Below, in pieces: positions 52,232 to 59,231 of a stretch of 64,000 nucleotides of DNA (positions are counted from its first letter, which is position 1; each line of letters starts with the position of its first letter). The notes below the pieces were generated by a model that saw nothing but the letters and a program-made list of their open reading frames with translations, was not told the origin of the DNA and made no database searches. Position numbers and translations under genes: made by a program. Source of the DNA: Austwickia sp. TVS 96-490-7B (GTDB taxonomy: Bacteria; Actinomycetota; Actinomycetes; Actinomycetales; Dermatophilaceae); contig NZ_JAHPZL010000003.1 in the NCBI RefSeq assembly GCF_019331795.1, forward strand, positions 553,877-617,876, given 5' to 3'.

Positions 52232-54127
52232 GTGCGCATGTGGGGGATGCCATGGACACGTCACCAGCGACACACGTTCAGCGAGTACGTCGAGAGCCAG
52301 GGCCCGGACCTGGTCGCGCTGCTCGTCGCGCTGAGCCCGACCGCGCCCGACACCACCGTGACGGATGCGCTGGCGCGGGGGTTTCTCCACGCCCGCGCGG
52401 GCACCGACCCGCGCGCTGGCCTGATCGCCAGATCGGTGTTCTACCGGCGCTGCGGCCTGCAGTGGCTGCATGGCACGCGGCCGACGAGGCCGGACCTACC
52501 GGCGCCCGGCCCTGGGGCTGCGACGCACGACCGCGTCGGCGACCTGCGCACCGCCTTCCTAGACCTCCCACCACACGTGCGACTGGCCGTCCTCCTCCGC
52601 AGCGTGGAGGCCATGCCCGAGCGGGAGGCCGCCCGGCTCGCCCGCATGCCGGTGCACACCCTTCACCACGCCGTCGAGCTGGCGGGTGGCCCGCTCCGGG
52701 CGACCCTTGACAGGCCGGCAGGCGACACCGAGGGACTCATGCAGGCGCTGCGTCCCGGACTACGCACTGTCTTGGAGTCGTTACGGGGGCCCGTCCCCAG
52801 CATGTGGATACCGGGAGCCTGGGCGCGAGCGACCCGGCTACGACGGCGCCGACGCCGCACGATGGCTGCCCTCGTGGTCGGCAGCACCGCACTGTTGTTG
52901 GCGTTTTGGCCTCCAGCCGCGGATCCTCTGGGCCGGGCGACCTACCCGGGGCGTGTCGCCGCCACATGGCTGCCTTGGCGCGGAGCCACCGAGGGTCCGG
53001 CCGTGGCCACCGCATCGGTGGCAGAAGCCTTTACCGTTCCCGGCCACCGCCCGCGCTACACTCCCGCGCTGATTTACCCGCACGGCGCCATCGTCGAGCT
53101 ACCGCACGTGGAATCCGTGGTCCTCACTCCCGACGGGCGGGGCGCCATCGTGCAGCCGAGCGACCGGGGGCCGCTGGAGTGGCGTGACCTCATCGACGGC
53201 AGCACGCGCCGCCTGCACCAGCCCGTCGACGAGCCGCCCCTGATCAACGCGCCAGGAGCCCTGATGGCCTCTCCTGACTCCGCATCGGTAGTGGGATGGG
53301 CGTGCCCTCCGCAGAACAGCCGCAGTTGCAGCGAGTCCCCGTCGTGGACGTTCGTGGGACGCCGCGACGGCGAGCCGTCGGTGTTCGCCGCCCCCGGCGC
53401 TCTGCTCGGCTGGTGGGACGATCACACCCTTGCCTACGCGACCCGGCCGGCGACGTCACCATCACAACCCGACCCACCCACCAGCATCGTCCTGAAGCTC
53501 GTCGACCCGGCCACGGGACAGGTCCGAGAAAGCCGCGTCGTGGACACCGGTCCTGTCGACTCACCCGGTTCATACGTCCACGCCAACTTCGCCCCCGGGA
53601 GCCGCACGCTCCTGGTCAATCGGCCCATAGATGGGCCCACGTCGGCGACGACCGTCAGTCCAGCTGCCCTCATCGACCTGACCGATGGCAGCTCGCGCCG
53701 GGGCGAGGACGTCGACGTCTGGCTCAGCGATTACCCGCCGATATGGGTGCACGGGCGCCCCTACGGCTGGAAGTTCAACTCCGGCAGTTCGTGGCAACTC
53801 CTTCCATTGGTCATCGCCGACGGAGACCAACCCCTCGTGACCATGGAGCAACGCCTCAAGCCCGGGGTGTGGTCGCCTCGCACCCTAGAGGGGCCTGCGC
53901 AGCCCCAGCTCTTCGGGGACTCCATCGCGTTCAGCACCTGGCTGCTGCCGTCCGTCCTCGGGGTCAGCGGAGGCCTGGTCACCGCAGTGGGAGCGATGTG
54001 GCTGCCCTGGGCGGCAGGGCCGTGGCTGCTGCCGTTGCCTGGGGGCGGCCGCCTCAACCCGCCGTACCTGCGACGCCACCGCCCCCGACTGACGAGGCGA
54101 AGCGAAGAGGACGTCGCAGCCGGGTGA
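52232..54127 (+). CDS. Sigma-70-like HTH domain fused to a membrane helix and a propeller-like extracellular domain
   Basis: The 631-residue protein (start ambiguous among GTG 52232, ATG 52238 and ATG 52247) has an N-terminal ~165-residue part like ECF sigma factors: EYVESQGPDLVALLVAL (region 2-like), then LRTAFLDLPPHVRLAVLLRSVEAMPEREAARLARMPVHTLHHAVELA, a region 4 helix-turn-helix. A basic stretch (RLRRRRRRTM) precedes one helix (~211-226). The remaining ~380 residues have repeated strand motifs (VVLTPDGRGAIVQ, MASPDSASVVGW, YVHANFAPGSRTLLV), like a WD40/TolB-type propeller. A transmembrane regulator is inferred. Full autonomy as a sigma factor is doubtful. Confidence 0.65.
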   Translation: MRMWGMPWTRHQRHTFSEYVESQGPDLVALLVALSPTAPDTTVTDALARGFLHARAGTDPRAGLIARSVFYRRCGLQWLHGTRPTRPDLPAPGPGAATHDRVGDLRTAFLDLPPHVRLAVLLRSVEAMPEREAARLARMPVHTLHHAVELAGGPLRATLDRPAGDTEGLMQALRPGLRTVLESLRGPVPSMWIPGAWARATRLRRRRRRTMAALVVGSTALLLAFWPPAADPLGRATYPGRVAATWLPWRGATEGPAVATASVAEAFTVPGHRPRYTPALIYPHGAIVELPHVESVVLTPDGRGAIVQPSDRGPLEWRDLIDGSTRRLHQPVDEPPLINAPGALMASPDSASVVGWACPPQNSRSCSESPSWTFVGRRDGEPSVFAAPGALLGWWDDHTLAYATRPATSPSQPDPPTSIVLKLVDPATGQVRESRVVDTGPVDSPGSYVHANFAPGSRTLLVNRPIDGPTSATTVSPAALIDLTDGSSRRGEDVDVWLSDYPPIWVHGRPYGWKFNSGSSWQLLPLVIADGDQPLVTMEQRLKPGVWSPRTLEGPAQPQLFGDSIAFSTWLLPSVLGVSGGLVTAVGAMWLPWAAGPWLLPLPGGGRLNPPYLRRHRPRLTRRSEEDVAAG

Positions 54128-54160
54128 CTGCGGAGGGCGCCTGCTGGCAGACTCGCACCC

Positions 54161-55102
54161 ATGCGTGCTGTAGCCATCGACCGTTTCGGGTCTGCTGACG
54201 AACTTCACCTCGTGGATCTGCCCCTGCCTGAGCCAGGTGCGGGGCAGGTGCGGGTCAAGGTCGCTGCGGCGGGCGTGAATCCGCTGGACTACAAGATCCG
54301 CGACGGTTCGTCTGGCCTGGTCAAGGACTTCGACCCGGCGAACTTCCCCCTGGTCCTGGGCCGCGAGTGCGCCGGCGTCGTCGATGCCGTCGGGGAGGGG
54401 ATCACGGGCCTTGCTGTCGGGCAGCGGGTCTTCGGGATGGCGCCGCTCGCGCACCCGGGTGGGTGTTACGCCGAGTACGTCGTCCTGCCCGCTGATTGTC
54501 TGGCGGTGTCCCCGTCGGAAGTGGACGACCTGGTGCTTGCCGGGGCTGCTCTTGTCGGGTTGACCGCATGGGTTGCGGTGCACGATCTGGCCCGAGTCCG
54601 CTCCGGCGATGTCGTCCTCGTGCATGGCGGTGCCGGTGGCGTCGGGCAGGTTGTGGTGCAGTTGGCGGTCGCCGCTGGCGCCCAGGTGTATGCGACTTCA
54701 GGCCCGGCTAACCGCGACCGGATCGAGGCGATGGGCGCGACCCACATCGACTACACCAGCGTCGATTTCCGCACAGCGGTGCCCTCGCCACAGGTCATCG
54801 TGGATGGAGTGTATTTCGGGACCTATGAGCCTTCCATGGATCATCTGGCGCCGGGGGGACGTCTGGTGGTGTTGCCTTCGCTCGCGGACCTGGCCCCGGC
54901 TCGGGAGCGAGGCATTGACGTCTCGGTGCCGAGCATCACCGCGGATCGGTCTCGGCTTGATCGGCTGGCTGCGATGATCGCTGCCCGGTCTTTGAGCTTG
55001 GAAGTCGGGCATGTCTTCCGGTTGGCCGAGGCCGCAGCGGCGCACCGACAGGTGGAGACCGGTCACACCCGCGGCAAGATCGTCCTCACGGTGGCCTGCT
55101 GA
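54161..55102 (+). CDS. Zinc-independent MDR oxidoreductase (quinone oxidoreductase-like)
   Basis: The 313-residue protein has the GroES-like N-terminal domain (MRAVAIDRFGSADELHLVDLP, AAGVNPLDYKIRDG, GRECAGVVDAVGEG) and a Rossmann domain with VLVHGGAGGVGQVVVQLAVAAGA, the NADPH-binding fingerprint. It lacks the Cys/His zinc ligands of alcohol dehydrogenases, consistent with quinone or enone reductases. It ends GKIVLTVAC, and this end is part of a sequence duplicated at 59186, so its 3' end was once the neighbour of pfk. Confidence 0.9.
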   Translation: MRAVAIDRFGSADELHLVDLPLPEPGAGQVRVKVAAAGVNPLDYKIRDGSSGLVKDFDPANFPLVLGRECAGVVDAVGEGITGLAVGQRVFGMAPLAHPGGCYAEYVVLPADCLAVSPSEVDDLVLAGAALVGLTAWVAVHDLARVRSGDVVLVHGGAGGVGQVVVQLAVAAGAQVYATSGPANRDRIEAMGATHIDYTSVDFRTAVPSPQVIVDGVYFGTYEPSMDHLAPGGRLVVLPSLADLAPARERGIDVSVPSITADRSRLDRLAAMIAARSLSLEVGHVFRLAEAAAAHRQVETGHTRGKIVLTVAC

Positions 55103-55440
55103 CGGGTCGTGGGGTGACGCACTGACGGGAATGTCTTAGGAGGCTCCCGGTTGGGAGACCGCTGCGACTGCAGGACGCACGTCGAGCCACCATTGCTGCC
55201 GAGGGCGGCGATGTTGTCTACGGCGGCTTTGACCAGGCGGGTCGCCAAGAGCCGATCAAATGGCGTGGGTGATCCGCCTTGCTGAAGATGACCCAGCACG
55301 GCTTGGCGAACGTCGAACAGAGATCGCCCTTCTTCGTGAAGATAGACCCGTTCAGCTCCGCCGGCGATCCCCGCCATGAGAGCGAGATAACCGCAGCGGC
55401 GCCCCATCGTTTCCACCACGAAGCACCGGCGTGACGCCGC
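55089..55440 (-). pseudogene. Decayed duplicate of the pfk 3' end
   Basis: This segment matches 59186-59793 in three blocks: 55089-55214 to 59186-59311, 55215-55337 to about 59423-59545, and 55338-55440 to about 59692-59793. Two internal pieces (about 111 and 146 bp) are missing. The second loss lies between short repeats CCTTC(T/C)TCGT, suggesting slippage. The encoded - strand remnant reads RRCFVVETMGRRCGYLALMA and then RSLFDVRQAVLGHLQQGG. It is not functional. Confidence 0.88.
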
Positions 55441-55639
55441 CCAGTCTTTCCGCAACCTCATCCACCACCCCACCCGCGTCCTCCTCGACACCGGCAGGTT
55501 GAAACCGCAGCTACACCTGCGGCTGGGAAGAGCTCCATATCTTCCCGAACTGCGCCGACTGCACTAACACCCCCGCTGAGCAAACACTTCAATGCCTTAT
55601 GCCTGATCGCTCTGCGGCCAGGGTTGAGACGAAGTCCGA

Positions 55640-56465
55640 TGGCAGGGGCGCTGAAATACGGCTTTGCGGGTGAGTAGTCAGCGTGGGTTGGTGACCAAGG
55701 GTGCGCGACAGCCGCGTTATTGGGGTTCCTCGGGGCGCCGGAGCCCGGAGACGTCGATGTTCCGGGGGCTGTTTGCTGGGTTACACCCCGAGGCGCTGAA
55801 TGCAGTGATCGAGGCGTGGATATGTGGACCACCACGAGCTGTTGTGAAGGGTTCACGGGTGATTGTCCTGGACGGCAAGACCAACCTCGGTGTCCGCCAG
55901 TTGGGCGTGTTCGACTTGGCCGGGACCGCCGAGGCAATGCACTGCCAGGACGACACAGCGAGGACCATCACTGGCGCCAGTACGGACTTCATTTCCACTG
56001 TCAAGAGCAAATACCCGAAATCTCGCGCCGCGCTCAAAGCCTTACTCTGGGCGGACGTACCGGGCCGCTCCCCTGCGGAGTGGATCAGAGGCCGACGGGT
56101 CAGGCGCATCATCAAGACCATCCAGGTCCTGACCTGGATGGTCTTCCCCAGGGCCAGATAATTCGCCTAGCTGCACTGCACGGTCATCATCAACGGGAAA
56201 AGTCTCAGGGTCGTCTACCTGGTCACGTCCACCAATGCCACACCGGCCGGCCGAGCCGCGTTGGTTCCAGGCCATTAGGGCATTGAGAGCAGGCTCCACC
56301 ATGTCCGCGACGTCGTGTTCGATGAGGACACCTTCCACATCTGCGCCGGGGACGCACCTTGCATGATGGCGCCCTACCCAACATCACCGCCGCGCTACGT
56401 CGTCGCAACCGGATATCAGACGTGGTCATCGCCCTGCTGACCTACACAAACTGGGCTCAGCCATT
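55640..56465 (+). pseudogene. ISAs1-family transposase, frameshifted
   Basis: Pieces of an ISAs1-type DDE transposase appear in successive frames: GSRVIVLDGKTNLGVR (catalytic Asp motif, near 55850), FISTVKSKYPKSRAALKALLWADVP (55990-56060), RRVRRIIKTIQVLTWMVFP, INGKSLRVVYLVTS (56190-56225) and LHHVRDVVFDEDTFHICAGDAPCMMA (56300-56370), then NITAALRRRNRISDVVIALL. Several frameshifts and a missing N-terminus make it inactive. No clean terminal inverted repeats could be seen. Confidence 0.78.
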
Positions 56466-56829
56466 GCCTTGGTTCCATGCCATGACATATCAACCGTACC
56501 GTCTCCTCCCCGCAAGTGATCATCACCGAAAACAGGGGCTGCCAATAAAGAACGCGCAGCAAAATTGCGCTTCACGAGGAGCGCAACGGGACGCAGCTTA
56601 GTCTCAGACTAGTAGCAAAGCCTTGCAAAGGCTAAAACCAGTACCCTGAAAAAAAATTGAGTACTGCAGCAAAGTTTCCTGAGTGTAAAGAGTGGAAATT
56701 TTGGGTTGCACATGATGCCGCAAAGAAGTAATCTCTGAGCATTGAGGGAAAATGGAGGCCCCTCAGTAACCACACCCCATTTTCAATGGGAGTACGTTGC
56801 CCTCGTTAATTCAAGCTCAAGGGAGAGCC
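56466..56829. other. AT-rich upstream region of the secreted/two-TM pair
   Basis: About 360 bases with no gene. Composition changes sharply to AT-rich after about 56600 and stays so until about 57760, marking foreign DNA. It should contain the promoter of the 56830 gene. Confidence 0.5.
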
Positions 56830-57465
56830 ATGAAGAAAAGAATAGTCACCCAGACGGCCGTCGCGCTCCTTTTTTTGGGAGTACTAAACCCAAGCACTAG
56901 CGCCGCAGCACAAAGCATATCGCAGATACAATCAGCTCCAGTCAGAGCAGTAGAGCAAGAAAACGACCCTGAAACCACGGCTGCATTAGAAGCGATCGCT
57001 AGCGATCTTGAATTTTTCTTTTCACGTGCTGCAGTACTAAATCCAGATGAAACCATAGCTTCAATCAACGTTAAGTTGCTAGAAGAAAAATATGGCGAGT
57101 CTAAAGATTTTACATCGCTTGGTGAAATTTATAACCAAGGGGAACGACGCGCTGCCACACACCCTGGATATAGTTTGGCAACGTTCCGTCAGTGCGTTTC
57201 AACAGGAGTGGCTCAAGCATTTGGCATAGAACTTTTAAAGCAAGCTTTTAACGACGAGGTCGTAAAGGCGCTTAAGTCCAGGGCGTGGAAAGTTGCTTCG
57301 GCGATAATTTTTAAAAATCTCGAAACTAAAATCGGTAAAAAAGGTGCTCAATTGGTTATAAAAAAAATAGCATCAAAAGCTCTCCCTGGAGGCTTACCCG
57401 CGCAGCTTGCACTTATTGGAGGAAAGTGTGGAACTAAAGAAGCATGGAATTGGTGGAAGAGTTGA
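56830..57465 (+). CDS. Secreted cationic protein, possible bacteriocin-like effector
   Basis: The ATG at 56830 follows AAGGGAGAG. The 211-residue product has a Sec signal peptide (MKKRIVTQTAVALLFLGVLN..TSAAA|Q). After an acidic N-terminal half with helices (ENDPETTAALEAIASDLEFFF), the C-terminal ~90 residues are cationic and hydrophobic: a possible amphipathic helix KNLETKIGKKGAQLVIKKIA, then LPGGLPAQLALIGGKCGTKEAWNWWKS, with only two Cys in the mature chain. AT-rich codons (AAA, ATA, TTA) differ from the core genome. The gene for a two-TM protein overlaps its end by 22 bases. Secreted cationic protein plus membrane partner suggests toxin and immunity (inference). Confidence 0.62.
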   Translation: MKKRIVTQTAVALLFLGVLNPSTSAAAQSISQIQSAPVRAVEQENDPETTAALEAIASDLEFFFSRAAVLNPDETIASINVKLLEEKYGESKDFTSLGEIYNQGERRAATHPGYSLATFRQCVSTGVAQAFGIELLKQAFNDEVVKALKSRAWKVASAIIFKNLETKIGKKGAQLVIKKIASKALPGGLPAQLALIGGKCGTKEAWNWWKS

Positions 57466-57725
57466 GGTTCGTCTCGAAAATCATTGAGTCATTAAGCGGA
57501 GAGCCCTCTTCTTTAAAAGGTAGTGTATTACTGCTGGTAATCACAGTGACAATACCGGTGCCATTTGCGTTTTTAATGGGAGCTTTCCGCGTTTTAATAC
57601 AGGGCTCATTCACTGAATTTACTCCTGAGTTTTTATCTTGGTACGCCATAGGCCTTGGATTATTTTTAGTACCGCTAATCTGGTTAAAGATTTCCGAGTG
57701 GAAAAAGGGAAGGGCGGGCCATTGA
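57444..57725 (+). CDS. Two-helix membrane protein, partner of the secreted protein
   Basis: The 93-residue product overlaps the preceding gene by 22 bases. It has two hydrophobic helices (about 28-50 and 65-82), short polar termini and a basic end (KISEWKKGRAGH). Size, topology and coupling are what one expects of a bacteriocin immunity protein, but no sequence family is recognised. The codon use is AT-rich like its partner's. A perfect hairpin at 57857-57898 follows. Confidence 0.58.
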   Translation: MELVEELRFVSKIIESLSGEPSSLKGSVLLLVITVTIPVPFAFLMGAFRVLIQGSFTEFTPEFLSWYAIGLGLFLVPLIWLKISEWKKGRAGH

Positions 57726-57856
57726 TCGACTCCTTAGCGTGTTAATTGGGTGATTTTTCATGGGACTTCGTTTGTTGCACTTTGTCAGCGATGCCCCTCA
57801 CGTTGAGCTGTCTGACTGTGAAGTGCGGCAGCCCGGAATTCTTAGCTAGCATATTG

Positions 57857-57898
57857 GCGTTTCCAGGTGGTTACACTACCCTAGCCACCTGGAAACGC
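57857..57898 (+). terminator. Terminator after the secreted/two-TM pair
   Basis: GCGTTTCCAGGTGG (57857-57870) and CCACCTGGAAACGC (57885-57898) pair perfectly over 14 bases, followed by TGCTGGTTTATTTT. Confidence 0.85.
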
Positions 57899-57966
57899 TG
57901 CTGGTTTATTTTGAGCAATAGCAGCATTAAGGCGTTATTCACGAGGCATTTTCAGGTCATTCTTGG

Positions 57967-58746
57967 CTACCAGCCAAGTCGATAGAGCTCGAGTCGGGTG
58001 ATGACGGCAATGATATCGGGGAGTTCGGCGAGTCTGCCTCGATAGCCGGTGGCGAGGATTGTCCATTGTTTAAGATGTCCGATGGCGTGTTCGACATAGG
58101 CGCGAATGCTTGATATTTCTTTGTTGTAGTGTTTTTCGTTGTCGGTTCGCTCTTGTCCTTTCTTCTTTGTGAGAGGCGTTCGTGCTCCATGGACGATGTC
58201 AGCGGTGTCGGCGATCCATGGCGTGTGGTTTTCTGCGAGGATCTGTGACCAGCCGGTGAGGTCGAGAGCAGCAGAGTCATGTCGAGCTCCGGGAACCGGT
58301 GTGGAGATCGCTCAGAGTTGTCCTTCCAAGGTGGAAGCGATCTGGATGCTGACACACTGGCAACGGCGTTGACCGGAGTAGTTGACTTTGGTGACCTCTT
58401 GCCCCTGAGCTGGACGGTTGCCAGCTGGGACATATGTGCCGTCGATCAAGATCACTCGTCCATCACCAGCGGCTTCCTCCATAGAAATGTCGGTGAAGGT
58501 CAGGGCTTCATCGATGACAAGGAGCATCCTGCGATAGATGCGCGAAGCGGTGGATGGTGAAATATGTAGCAGATCAGCAAGGAACATCTGTGACAGATTG
58601 TTCCGTAGAAGTTCCAGGGTGAGGATGACGTGTTCTTTGACGGGCAGTCGATGTCTCCTGAAGTCCACTCCCCGGGAGTAAAAAATCTCGATGACCCGCC
58701 TAACGAGTGCATCATGATCGAGTCCTGTTGAAGACGGATACCGCAT
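57967..58746 (-). pseudogene. IS5-family transposase with one in-frame TGA
   Basis: Reading from the ATG at 58746, the frame gives an HTH_Tnp_4-like N-terminus (HRLPVKEHVILTLELLRNNL, then LHISPSTASRIYRRML) and the first catalytic Asp in LIDGTYVPAGNRP. A TGA stop falls at 58312-58314 (QL*AIS). The same frame then continues: ISTPVPGARHDSAALDL, the second Asp in WIADTADI, and VEHAIGHLKQW with the Glu. It ends in ITRLELYRLGW at a TAG (57967-57969). All three acidic residues survive, so a single nonsense mutation is the only visible defect. Confidence 0.85.
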
Positions 58747-58815
58747 CGGTCGCTTCCCTGAGAGATGTGAGTCTTTTAACCCAATGATCTCAAAGCGGCC
58801 GATTTTTTTATATAT

Positions 58816-58927
58816 GGGCGTTATTCACGAGCGGTTAGAAGTCGGACGACCCGCCTGCTGCAAGGGTCTGTGACCTGCAGGTTTCCTGACTCTCCTCAAG
58901 GGGGTAAAACCCTCGTGAATAACGCCC
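58816..58927. mobile_element. MITE copy B inside the IS5-family element
   Basis: A 112-bp element with perfect 16-bp terminal inverted repeats (GGGCGTTATTCACGAG) and a TAT direct repeat on each side (58813-58815, 58928-58930). The interior is related to copy A at 20699-20809. It interrupts the right end of the IS; a second diverged IS end at about 59030-59151 lacks the insert. Confidence 0.85.
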
Positions 58928-59029
58928 TATGTGTATGGTGACAGGTGTGTATCGATTGTTTCCCGGGGTGCGGGGTGCGGGCTGCTAACACCTCGTGAAT
59001 AACGCCCTTAGTGCATGATTCACGAGGTA

Positions 59030-59151
59030 TTAGCGGCCTACCCCAGTGATCTAAAAGGGGTTGATTTTTGCGTGCGGAAAAGATTGTATGTGTGTATTCA
59101 GTTTTCATTGGGGTGCGGCAGGCACGGGACGCAAACCTAGTCAATAACGCC
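59030..59151. repeat. Second, diverged IS5-family right end without the MITE
   Basis: ACCCCAGTGATCT..GATTTTT and GTGTGTATTCAGTTTTCATT..AACGCC (59090-59151) align with the IS right end (about 58777-58812 plus 58945-59006). Its terminal repeat is decayed (AGTCAATAACGCC). It is a relic of another copy and an empty-site control for MITE B. Confidence 0.65.
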
Positions 59152-59231
59152 GCTAAGAGTTGGATATCAGTTTCCGTCATAGGATCGGTGGCCTGCTGAC
59201 GGGTCGTGGGGTGACGCACTGACGGGAATGT

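Larger units (their letters stand above)
57930..59007 (-). mobile_element. IS5-family insertion sequence with nested MITE
   Basis: The left end carries GGCGTTATTCACGAG (57931-57945) and the right end CTCGTGAATAACGCC (58992-59006). TTA flanks both sides (57927-57929 and 59008-59010) as a 3-bp target duplication. Inside are a broken transposase gene (57967-58746) and a MITE inserted at 58816-58927. Without the MITE the element is about 966 bp. Its family is set by the DDE_Tnp_4-type transposase and 3-bp target site. Confidence 0.8.

Noticed and set aside
56797-56829. An upstream ATG for the secreted cationic protein
   Set aside because: It would add 11 residues before a perfect signal peptide. 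The ribosome site lies directly before the ATG at 56830.
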